Assembly: GCF_001540865.1 (NCBI RefSeq) | Contig: NC_033623.1 | Span: forward strand, 16,485,896 to 16,549,895 | Source: Ananas comosus | Taxonomy: Eukaryota > Streptophyta > Magnoliopsida > Poales > Bromeliaceae | Direction: 5' to 3' | DNA length: 64,000 bases | Shown here: positions 35,218 through 47,600 of the stretch, in pieces | How positions within the stretch are numbered: position 1 is the first letter of the stretch | Layout of the letters: each line of letters starts with the position of its first letter | The notes under the pieces: generated by a model | What the model was told of the DNA's origin: nothing | Databases searched by the model: none | What the model saw: the letters and a program-made list of their open reading frames with translations, nothing else | Translations under genes and position numbers: made by a program

Positions 35218-35656
35218 TTTCAAATTTTGAATATCAACTATCAACTTTTTTTATTAGAGACAATCGGACATTAGTAGTATGTATTAGTGAATGCCGATGT
35301 TCAGCAGGTAGCAAACTACCAGAAATGGTACTCTCCATATGGCCTAACTCAAAATCGACCGTCCTTAACGTATCAGGTGACTATCCCGATTCAAGAGTCA
35401 AGGTGAGGATAAATTTTNATTTCAAATTTTGAATATCAACTATCAACTTTTTTTATTAGAGACAATCGGACATTAGTAGTATGTATTAGTGAATGCCGAT
35501 GTTCAGCAGGTAGTTCTTCTTTGCTTTTTTGTTTTCTCAAAAATTACTTTCAAATTTTATTTCAATTAACAGAAATGGTACTCTCCATATGGCCTAACTC
35601 AAAATCGAGTATCAGGTGACTATCCCGATTCAAGAGTCAAGGTGAGGATAAATTTT
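35218..35656. repeat. Direct duplication joined by a single N
   Basis: Copy 1 (35218-35417) and copy 2 (35419-35656) are nearly identical over most of their length, starting ATTTCAAATTTTGAATATCA and ending GTCAAGGTGAGGATAAATTT. Copy 2 has about 57 bases where copy 1 has 9 (after GATGTTCAGCAGGTAG), and lacks a 12-base stretch (ccgtccttaacg) present in copy 1. The single undetermined base at 35418 sits exactly at the junction, which suggests two haplotype versions placed side by side. Confidence 0.85.
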
Positions 35657-36039
35657 ATAATAAAACTGCAAATGTTTAAAGCGTAAAAAAAAAAAAAAAT
35701 TTATTGGTTATACGAATGATGAACTATTTTGGTGCTTATGTATAATTTTAAAGCTCAAACAAAAAAGACAAATAGTCACATGCGCGGCTAACACCTGGTA
35801 AACCCGGGATGCGGATGTACAGAACAGCAACCCGACCCGAAACCGAATGTCGGATTTTGAGTTTTTATGTATAACGGATAAAACACCCGCACCCGTTAAT
35901 TATGCGGATTATCCGATTTAGATCTTAGCCGTTATAAAATGACGCATAACCCTTGGGCACGGGAACTATGTACTGCATACATAGAAGGGTAGTTTTGTCA
36001 CTTGATATGTGGGAGAGTTAAAGACGCAAAAATCCCGAT

Positions 36040-36331
36040 CGAGGGATCGAGCCCTAACCCCGCAGCGTCCTCGCCTCACTTCATCTTGCTCCTCGCCCCT
36101 CCAAGAACTCCTCGCCGGCGACCTCCGCCGCTCCAAGAACTCGCCGGAGGCTACCGGAGCTGGAGGACGCCGCTGCCTCCCTACGCCGTGGGATTTGGAT
36201 GCTCACAGGTCGGCGATTTCTGGTTTCCTTAACCCTAATCGGAGCTACACTGCGCTATTGGACCTCATTTACCCTGATCCTAGATCAAGAAGAGAAGAGA
36301 AAGGAAGGAGAAGAAGACGGAGAGGGAGAAG
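36040..36331 (+). other. PIE1: Candidate PIE1 leader exon
   Basis: A GC-rich block ends GGGAGAAG before a GTGAGA donor at 36332. No frame here continues into PIE1, so if it belongs to that gene it is 5' UTR with a leader intron of about 2.3 kb, possibly interrupted by a small exon near 38463-38481 (between TGCAG and GTATCT). It could also be a separate non-coding transcript. Only transcripts can decide. Confidence 0.4.
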
Positions 36332-38642
36332 GTGAGACCCGTACCCTAAGCTTGCCCTATCTCTCGTACGCGAGAACGCACGAACGCGACGGGTGGAGGG
36401 ATTCGCTGTTCCAAATCAACTAGTTTCTTAATCGTATGAATCGTCCTCATGAACTTTTACTTAACCATCTTCTTCCCGATCACTTTGTATATTTTCTATT
36501 TTGTGGGTGATTAGATGGTTGTATGATTTTGATTCATAATGTATTGCCCCATCCTTACACTACGAAGCAATGTGCAGTGTATCTGGAGTGGGAGTCATCC
36601 TTCGCGGCGTTTTCAAGAATCAGCTGTTACAACGGTTCATATGTTTCAGGTACATTTTGGTCATACTTTTTTTACTCGACGTTCTTCTTTTCTTCGTGCC
36701 ATCTAGAAAAGTTGCACCCTTTCCTTCACGGAACGTTTGCAGGAATTTATTACGAACTATTGTTCTTTATTCACCACATATTTTATTTGTTTTAGATGAA
36801 TTAAAGGGCACTTCTTTTTCCATCTATTGCAAATCTCGTCTATTTAGATACTACCACTTTTCTTTCTTGTACCTTTATTTTTTAATGTTTCTAAATGTTT
36901 GTTTCTCTCTGTTGTGTTAAGTGGTCATGCATACTTAAATTCTAGAGTTGTAATAACGTACAAGCTTCTTGGTTCAAATTCCTGCTTAAATTCTTGCTTC
37001 GTGCACACATCCAGTTCTTAAATTCTTTGTTTTGACTCCGCAAAACTATGCGATTGCCTAATTTTGCACCATGTAAAGGTCAACTCGGGGTGTTTATATG
37101 CACACTTGAATATAGTCATTGCATTCCATTTGCTGTGTATAAGTGCATTAGAATTAGGACAGAGTTTGAACATTTTATTGGATTATTCTAGTAATACCTC
37201 AGCATGGAGTTCGTAATAAGTAATTCTAGAGCTGTTTTTGTTAGGCTCATATGTAGGTCCCTACTTTAATAAAATCTATAGTATGCTCTGCATCAGTTTT
37301 TTTTGGGGGGGTAGTTTATCAGGATCTTTCATCATTATACATGCCAAATCTGAGAGTGGTAGAGGTGAGATAAGTGCGTTATTAGTTACGACAAAGTTAA
37401 TCTGAGTGCCGAAGCATGGCTTATGCTACATTTTCCAAGATCATGCAAGACATGACCATTGAACTTGATTTTTATATTCCATAAAGGTTTACTAAAGTTA
37501 TCATTTCAATTATCTTGGACCAGGTAGTTTATTAGAGGATCAAGTTGAATACGGCATAACTTTAAGAATGCTGCTTAAGGCTGAGAAAGCTTTTGTTCTG
37601 CATTTTTGTTTTTATTGAATATCCTTTAGTTTAAAAAGAAATCATATGTGACTACGACCAAATATTGTACTATGCTTTATTGGCCGGAAAATTGGCAGCC
37701 ATGAGACAGCACATTAGAAAACTCAAGGCATCTATGGCCTGGGTTATGATTTTTGTGGTGGCAGGACGCTCCATGGGTGAAAGCTATTAGCCAGCGAGCT
37801 GATGACTGCAATGCAAAGCACATTGTAGCCGAAAAGCCCGACCAAATAGGTCCTTAGTATTGTTGAGAAAAGTAACTTGAGATAAAGATATCTATTGACA
37901 GTATCAACTGGACAGTGTAATGTGCCAGTGAGAGACTGTTTATTCAAGTTTCAATATTTAAGAAAGGAGAGGATGATGATCGCATCCATACGTAACTTGT
38001 GAAGTGCGTGCTGACGGTAATATTAATTGGAGGACGTGTGCTTTTAAGGAATTAGGCTGTTTTTGCCGATCTACGTTATTTCTAATTTTCTGCTCCTCTG
38101 CTGAATTAAGGAAAAAATGCTTCAGGAATCTGTGAAATGATAAATGAGCTTAATGCTTACCCATGTCAAGCTTGAATTACTTGCTATTGAAGTGTATCAT
38201 CAGATTTTCTCTAAAGCATTCTTCAAACTTGCTTTGTGTGCTGGATGACTCGTAAACTGCTTTTGCCCCAACTGTTTAAGAAACTTTGAGAATTTAAACT
38301 AGGTCAATAATAATGCTGGCGATATGCTATCCTTTTCCTCCTATTTCTATTTCTGAAGTTGAATTTTCTTGTAGAGATTAAAGAACTTGTTAATGTAATG
38401 TTTCTTTATGGTTTTGTCCAGAGCCTAAACATATGATCCTGCTCACCTGAGGTGATTATGCAGTTTATGGAAAACATCAAAGGTATCTTGTTTGCCTGTC
38501 ATGTGCTATTTAATACTGGACAAATGGATATCTACTTATTTCTGAGCTAGTAAGCACTTTATTTTGTTCAGCACACTTGCTGCACTTCTACTGCTGCAAG
38601 TACATTGGATCATGACATAAGTGCCTGTAAAAAGGCACAGTT

Positions 38643-41600
38643 ATGGCCTCGAAGGGTCCCAGGTTGAAGACAGATCAAGAGACACGGCCGAGACGTCAGA
38701 AGGTTTCTTCTCTCATTAGACTTATTCACATTCTATTATCTATAATTTCATGGTGGAGCATTTTTTGTAGAATTTCAATCTGTTGATTGTTTTTTCTGGG
38801 GATTTTCTCTCCTTAACTGGAATATGCATGACATTAAAACCCATGTTTACCTGTTCCATTGTGTTTGTGCTGAGCAGTTTCATTGTTCCATTTTGTCATT
38901 CTTATCCACTGACCGTTGGTTTTTTTAAAAAAATAACATTGTTACATGTACCTGGAATATATAACTCATTGTTCTATTATTCTTTAACTATTGGCAGTAT
39001 ATAACTCATTGTTCTTTCATTCTTTAAAATATTGAGAATGAGGACACGACGGACTCTTGATTTTATGTTTCGTAGACATTGATGCCGGTGAGAGTTACTA
39101 TGGATGTTCCTGTATGTACTTGTGCACATTTAGCTGTAATCATGTATAAGTACATAGCTTAGCCTTTTAACTTGTAGACCTTTTCTATTATGACTCAGAG
39201 GTTGTTAATCATGTACTCTATTTAATTATTTAAGGATACGTATGGCAATGCTTTTGTGTGAAAATACCCTGTTTTGTGGGCGCATCTTGCAAGTTGTTAG
39301 TCTACACTATTAGTTGAAGCTTTTGTTGTCTTGGCAGTTTTCACACTAACACTTTCTTTTTTTAATTTATTTCAAAGGAGCCTCCCCGACCCAAGGCTCA
39401 TTGGGATCATGTTCTGGAAGAGATGCTTTGGTTGTCAAAAGTAAGTTCCTGAAAACTCTGTTCATATTTGCTACCTGAAATTGCTTATCTGTTGATATAA
39501 ATTAATTGTGAAGGTCTTATCATTGTTATTCTGCCATATTTATATTTCTGGCTTTTAGGACTTTGAGGCGGAGAGAAGATGGAAATTGGCTCAAGCCAAA
39601 AGGGTTGCTATACGAGCCAGTAAGAGTGTTTTGGATCAAGCTACCAGGGGAGAGAAAAAGCAAAAGGTTTGACTATCTTTAAACTTTCATCTTTTATTCA
39701 TACTTAATCTGATCCTTTCCGTATTGAGTTCTAGGAAGAGGAGCAACGACTGAGAAAAGTTGCCTCAAATATTTCAAAGGACGTGAAAAAGTTCTGGATC
39801 AAAATAGAGAAGTTGGTTAGTTCATTTCTTTGTTCAACTTAAAAAATTAAGCTAATTATATCAGTCCTGATTGACGCCACGCTTTTTAAGTATAACCCTT
39901 CAAGTAATTCATCAATGTAGGTTCTCTATAAGTACCAATTGGAGCTCGAGGAAAAGAAGAAAAAGGCTCTTGATAAACAACTTGATTTTCTTTTAGGCCA
40001 GACAGAAAGGTAACTTTCCTTTAATTTGGCTAATGTTAAAGCTGGTTCTTCTTATTCTGTCCTCATTCTTAAATTTGACTCTTTTTTTTGTTTTTTAAAC
40101 CTGAACCACAGATTTGTCTAATAATTTCTTTTCTAATCCTGTGTTAGATATTCAACAATGTTGGCTGAAAATCTAGTTGATATGCCCTATTCTTCAAAAC
40201 CGGGGATTGTAAATTCTATGGCAAATCAACCAATTGATTCAAATAAGAAGGGTGATAATCAGAGTCCTACAAGAAGTGCAGGCAATGATGGTAGTCTTTT
40301 GTGTTCATTTTCTAAGTCCGAGTTTCTTCATAATTTACTTGAAATTCTTTGTGGCTCTTATACAGTTGCTGAACTAAATAATATGGAGACTGATGATGAT
40401 TATAAGACCCATTCAGAAGATGAGACGGTAAGCTATCTCATTAGATTTTCTCAGCTTTCCTTTTCTCAGATGGTAAAAGCATTATGTTGGCATCACTAAG
40501 AGAATATGGAGATCTATTATACACCATTACTTCTGCTCTTTCCTCTTTTTTAATGAATTGGTGTTAATACTCTTGCTGGACAAGTCTTATCCAGTTATTA
40601 TTCCTCCTGATGTCGTTACTTTTACTAAATTACTCATGTTGCTTTTCCCTGTTTTGCGACAGTTCACTTCTTGTTTTCTGTTTAGTATTGGCGTATTGAC
40701 TTTGTTATAGTACAATACAGTATGTTGGACTTTGGAATATTTGAAGAGTTATTAATAAATCAGATTAAATGCTAAAATAATTGATAGCTATCTAAATGGC
40801 TGATGTGTTATCAAATTGTCAATTCATATTGAAAAAGGTTTGCTGTTCCTAAAAACTGAAAATGGAGGTAAATTTTGACTAGCTTTGGTAGTAGAATATA
40901 ATGAAGCTGAAATATGTTTTGGTGCTATTGCAGGAAGATGATGAACGCACTATTGAGGAGGATGAGGCTCAAATTACAGATTCTGAAAGAAGAGAAGAAC
41001 TTAAAGCTTTGCAGGCAGAAGCAGATCTTCCACTTGAGGAGCTTCTTAAGAGCTATAATGGAAAGACAGGTGAATCCCAAGGTCTTTCAGTGGACATTTT
41101 TGTTTTGTATCAAATTCATATGCACGTCATCATTCTTTCTGTTCCTTTTGGTTTCATTTTTTCCATATTGCTTGGGGATTGTTCCAGTTGAAACTTCTGG
41201 GTTTAGATGACTAAATTTCACTTGTTAACTTCTAGATTCTTGGTCTCACCCAACTAGATCCAAGCACTGCATTCTGCTTTATCAAGTCATATCTGGCCGA
41301 ACTGATTTCTTGATTGGCCACTTTGAGTCCAATTGAACTAAAACTATGCTAGAAACATAGGTTTAAGAGTAAGAGGATTAGTAACGTTAATCTTCAGATT
41401 TTGGAAGTCCTAATTGTATAAGTACGCTCTCTATAAATATATGTGCCCACTATTCTCTAATCTAGTAACGGGTCTACATACTAGCCATATTTTATTTTAT
41501 TTTATTTTTTGCGATTTGTGTTGATTGGTTAGCTTGTGTTATCTATGATACAAGGGTTGTCCATTGAGGGCAAATTGGTCGGGTTAATTGTTGGCTTAAA

Positions 41601-44600
41601 TAACTTCCATATTACTTCCGTTAGCTGGATTGGGCTGTAGAAGGATGATTGGATCTAAGGAAAGTATAGTAAGTATAAAAAGAGAAAAATGAACATAAAA
41701 AAATTAAATGAGAGAAGGGCCTGGGCTGCCCTGATCAGTTAAGTCAGAATTTCTGATGGAAACCATTTTTAACCTCGCCTGACCTGACCAACAGCTGGTC
41801 AAATGATAATGACCAAGCTTATCCGACCTGCATATCCAACTTGGATCAAGCCTTTGAGATTGGATCTGACTGATTCAATGGGCTGTGTGGATGTTGCCAA
41901 ACTGCCACCACCACCACTAATCCTATTATGCACCATTCGGTTCATTTAAAATTGCAATTTGGGCCTGCTTTTGTGATCTTGGTTTGATTGGGTCAAAATC
42001 AATGTGCCCATCTCATGATTTGTTATCTGCTTCACCTCACACTAAGTTGTGATCAATTTAAACATTCTCAGTTAGCAGGGAAGGCAGTCCAGAAGGTGGT
42101 AAAGAGTTGGCTAAGCCAATTTTAAAGGAGGATCAGATTAAGGGTGAGATATAGTAAGTTGAATGATCGCAGTTATTTTGATGCCATATCTTATTGCAGA
42201 AGTGATTAATTCTGATTCTTATAGTGGCTTTGCAGATTCTTCAAAACAAGCAAATGGTTATAGTCATGCTGTTGAGCATTTTATGAATGATAGTCATCTT
42301 GATGTGAATTCCTCTGATTTGGGGGTTGAGAATAGGCATTCGGCCTTTAATTCCACTCAGCTTAAATATGTAAGTATTCCATCGTATCCTTCTCAGGGGA
42401 TGTGAATAGATGTTGACTGAATTTACTTTAATTATTGTGTCAGAGAGACAGTAATGGTAATATATCCTGCCATGATGACCAGATGACAGCTGTGAAATCA
42501 GAACTTACATCTCATTCCAATTCTCTCAATTGGTCTGATATGGAATGTTCTCCCCCTGGTTCTGCTGATGGATTAGTAAGAATCTTCCCCCAAACATGAT
42601 ACTTGCTAGCAGCTTACATTCATTTTTGCTCCTCCCTATGTATATCGCCTTGATGGACATATTGTTCTTTTTTCTGTTGGTTCTGCTTTCATACTATGTT
42701 CTTGCTCATATATTTAAATGAGTCCTGTCAGTTACTCAACGGTGTGCACATATGGTGATTTTATTTTTTCATTATCATCTAGATACTCCTTTTGAAACTT
42801 ATGTCCTTTATTATATACATATTCATAATTGAGACAAAGGACATGGCGGCCATTTTATTTGGGTGAGAAGTTACTCAAGCTAATACTGAATGGAGAACGA
42901 GGAACTACTAAGCCAACAGAACTTAACTGCTATATAAGGCTTTATTGTTGTTTCTGCTCTATATTCGTATTTGTAGCAAAGAAGACAGACTCTTCAATGA
43001 TTATGCTACTCAGTTCTCTGCATAGAATTTTCGTTGCATAAAAATATGAGTAATCTAGTTCTTCTATATTGGTTTCAGGATTATCATGATTAGCGGCAAA
43101 TTTAAACATGTTATAGTACTTGAGCCGGTTCAACAACAGATGCCCCTTATCTTTACTGCTTTACTTGCTGCAGTATGAGACAATGAGTTAATTATAAGAA
43201 CTATAATTTGCTTCCTTAGAACTTATTTGCTATTTCAATGCTTATTATGTTAGAAGAGCTATGATCTTATTCTACATTTCTGTTCTTAGTCACATGTTGA
43301 CTTTTTCATTGCTTGATATGTCAGTCTTGCTGACTTGTCTACTTGTTGAGTCTTTCTTGTGTTGGCTAGTTTAGCAATGAAGTGTATCAAGTTTGGCGAT
43401 GAAGTGTATCAAGTTTGGCCATGTCTTTAACTTTTTGTTATATTGAGTATAACTTCTTTTTTCATGGATATAAGTAATAATATCATATAATGTGTTCTTC
43501 GACAGTCCTTTCGAAAACGCTTGTGCTTGTTTTTCAGCTGTTGTGATGCTATTGTTTTGCATATGTAATCCTTCACTTTTGTTACGGAAGTTCCATTTGT
43601 AGTTCAACTTGTGTTGCACTGTAATGTAATTTTCCTGCTACTTTGATGATGTGCCAGTAAATGACCTACCTTCCATTTTTCAGGATGATAAAGATTTTAT
43701 TGTTGGTGATGAAGAAGGAGAGGTATTGTTGATATATGAGCTTATTATAGTATTTAGCTTCATGCCACTTAAGTTGGGAATTGACTTTTGATTGTAAGCT
43801 AGAAACAATATCTTTCACTAAACAATCTCAACGTAAACTGAGTGCCTATTTGGCCCAGCTTTTGTTGCTTTGGCTTGCAGCAATTATCACCTCCAGCAGA
43901 GCATTTGGCAAACAGAATATTCTGGTTTCTGCTGCAGCGGCAATAAAAAATGAGATTCGGAGGCCCAAAAGCAGAAGTTCCAATTTGGTGCTTCTACTTT
44001 TGGTGTAGAGAGAATCTCTTGAATGAATCTTTATATAATTCTTCTTCTAAAGTAATACTTGAATAACATTTCATCCAACAGCACCGTGTCCTGGAGTTGG
44101 CCCAAACGGGCTCTTACTAAGTCTATCACTTTGTCAATTCACATTTGTATATGTAGATGATGAATAGGAAATTTTGGAAATACTTGACATGCCTAGGTAT
44201 TAAGGTATAGTAAGTTCATGTCCAATAGTATTGACTTTAGAATTGGGTCGTAATATACATTTTCGAGTGGGAACAAATATTTGTAAGATAGAGGCAAACG
44301 ATCACTTTAGAATAAGATTATAATCTATGCACTGAAAGGATTTATTCTGTTATGTAAGCCAAGCCAACAAAGGTTCTGTTGAGCATGATCTATGTGCTGA
44401 AATCATTCCAAGATATGAACATATATAGCTTTGAGATTCTATTTGCGTGCCTGAAAATAGCATAAATGAGCAAGAAATAACCAGTAAACAATGCTAAAGA
44501 TGTTTCTGCTCTAAAATCCATATTGATCATGTGGGTTACACGACTAAAAAGGGGTATAGCTAGAAACTGTTAATTTGAGTTGCAAGCTGGTTAAGCTCTT

Positions 44601-47600
44601 AGTTCCAGCCATGTACATATTGATTGGACATGTTTGACTTCCGCCGCTCAGTTCTATTTACTTTGTTGTTACTTTTTCATGCCTTTGTTCTCTACCAAAG
44701 GACAGTTTATTATTCTTATATTTTATATTTGGTCTATATGATCTTCCATTGTTGTCTTAATTTGATGGTATCTAATAGGATGACGAGGCAACACTATCGG
44801 AAGCAGAAGAGTTGGCAAAAAAAGATAATGCTAATCCTGTGGATGAGGTATAGTTGCCAATATTTATGGATACTAATTCTTTTCAAGAGCCAATTTATGC
44901 CATCTTTGTTTTTACTGATTGGTACTTCAGATGATAGGGTGTTTGTTAACCTATATAAGAAATGAATATTCTCTACAATACGCATGTTTTTTTCCTTTGC
45001 AAGATGCAGACAAAATAAACAACCAATTGCCCCTAATTAACTATTCGTGCAGATATGCATCTTGTTCATTATGTGCACACGTGGCATTAGAGAGTGGTCT
45101 ACTGTATGCAGACATATACATAACATAGTATGTTAAATTTGCTTTTGAGGACATTAGAGAGAGCTTGTGACATAATTTATATTGTAACTATTGTTCGTCA
45201 ATATGGTGATCCAGGTTCATGTGGCAACATTTGCGCTTCTTTTAGTTTCATTCAGCTTATTATGGTTAAGACAGTCTTATCATATGTGCAGTCTTATAGA
45301 TTGTCCGACATATTTTGATATTGATAAAAATCTGAAATTTCCTTTTATTTATTTGGTGTATGTATCTATATTATGACTTCTTGTGGTCTACTCTTTTTCT
45401 TTAACCGACAGATCATGTTGCTTCAAAAGGAGAGTGAAATGCCTATAGAAGAGCTCCTTGCGAGGTACAGCAAGGTATGAACCAACTTTTGCCTAAGTAC
45501 ATAGTTAACTGATTGCAGTGACATAATCAATAACATATGTATATATATATATATATTTTCATATTTAGGATGGCTATTTGGATGATGGCATAACAGAATC
45601 TGAATGTGCTTCTGTAAGTTCTGATGAAGATCAGGAAATTCAACATGGGAATGCAAACCTTATGATGGACAATAGTGCTTCTGAAAAGGACAACTCTACC
45701 TGGCCCAGTGAAGAACTACATGCTTTTAAAGAGGAAGAGGAAGTAGATCATGATAAGATAACGGAGGGAAGAGAGAGTGAAGATATAATCGCTGATGCTG
45801 CTGCGGCTGCCAGATCAGCACAACCAACTGGCAACACCTTCTCAACTACGAAAGTCCGCACAAAATTTCCCTTCCTTCTTAAACACCCTCTTCGTGAATA
45901 CCAACATATTGGGCTGGATTGGCTGGTCACAATGTACGAGAAAAGGCTTAATGGGATTTTAGCTGATGAGATGGGGTTAGGAAAGACGATCATGACGATT
46001 GCTCTCCTTGCCCACCTCGCTTGTGAGAAAGGCATATGGGGGCCCCACCTCATAGTTGTCCCAACAAGTGTCATGCTTAACTGGGAAACTGAATTCCTTA
46101 AATGGTGCCCTGCTTTCAAAATTTTGACATACTTCGGGAGTGCAAAGGAACGGAAGCATAAACGCCAGGGTTGGTTAAAGCCCAACTCATTCCATGTGTG
46201 CATCACGACTTACAGGCTTGTTATACAGGATTCAAAAGTATTTAAGCGGAAAAAGTGGAAATATCTTATTCTAGATGAGGCTCATCTAATAAAGAATTGG
46301 AAATCGCAAAGGTGGCAGACTCTTTTGAACTTCAATTCAAAGCGTCGGATTCTGTTGACTGGAACACCGCTGCAGAATGATCTGATGGAACTTTGGTCTC
46401 TGATGCATTTCCTCATGCCTCATATATTCCAGTCCCATCAGGAATTCAAGGACTGGTTTAGTAAACCGATTTCAGGGATGGTGGAGGGCCAAGAGAAGGT
46501 GAACAAGGAAGTGGTTGATCGGTTGCATAATGTTCTTCGTCCTTTTATATTGCGGCGTTTGAAAAGGGACGTTGAAAAACAGCTTCCAAAGAAGCACGAG
46601 CATGTTATTTATTGCAGACTGTCTAGACGGCAGCGGAATCTGTACGAAGATTTTATTGCCAGCTCAGAAACACAAGCAACACTGGCCAGCACAAACTATT
46701 TTGGGATGATAAGCATTATCATGCAACTTCGCAAGGTATGTAACCATCCAGATCTATTTGAAGGCCGTCCAATTATAAGCTCATTTGACATGGCTGGTAT
46801 AGATATGCAGTTGAGCTCCTCTGTTTGTACTATCCTTTCCACTGGCCTATTTTCCAAGGTTGATCTAAGAGTCTTGAATCTTGTGTTTACCCAACATGAT
46901 TTCAACATGGCTTCATGGGAGGCTAATGAGGTTGCTGCAATTGCTGCTTCACCTAGTAGTGTTGCTACAGATGAAGACACATTCTATCCTGGTAACTATG
47001 ATCAGAAGAGAAGATTTCATGGGACCAATATTTTTGAAGAGATTCAAAGAGCTCTTTGGGAGGAAAGAGTGAAAGAGTACAAAGAAAGGGCCGCTTCAAT
47101 TGCATGGTGGAATAGGTTACGCTGCCAAAAGAAACCTATGTATGGAACCAATTTCAGAGAGCTTGTCACTGTACAGCATCCTGCATATGATATTCATGAG
47201 AAGAAAAACAAGCCTTCGTGCTATTTGGAATATCCATCGACACTGGCAGAGATAGTTCTGTCACCGGTAGAACGCTTCCAAAAGATGCTCGATCTTGTTG
47301 AATCTTTTATGTTCGCAATACCAGCTTCGCGGGCCCCTGTGCCCGTTTGCTGGTGCAGCAAAGGAAAGCCCGCAGTTTTCTTCGAACCATCATATAGAGA
47401 AAAATGTAATGAAGTGTTTTCCCCCCTTCTATCCCCCATCAGACCTGCCATAGTCCGCCGGCAAGTGTACTTCCCCGATCGTCGTCTGATACAGTTTGAT
47501 TGCGGGAAGTTGCAGGAGCTTGCTATCTTACTAAGACGTTTGAAAACAGAAGGCCACAGGGCCTTGATATTTACTCAGATGACAAAAATGCTTGATGTTT

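Larger units (their letters stand above)
32991..36000. other. Intergenic, repeat-rich and very AT-rich
   Basis: No gene is supported. Contents listed separately: a foldback-like element (about 33443-33946), GA microsatellites in a duplicated block (35010-35165), and a large direct duplication with one N (35218-35656). The rest is AT-rich sequence, with a CCGAC/CGGAT-rich repeat remnant at about 35790-35930. Confidence 0.5.

Noticed and set aside
36002..36423. Overlapping plus-strand frames of 74-108 codons in the GC-rich block before PIE1
   Set aside because: No resemblance to proteins and no connection to downstream exons; better explained as a 5' leader exon.
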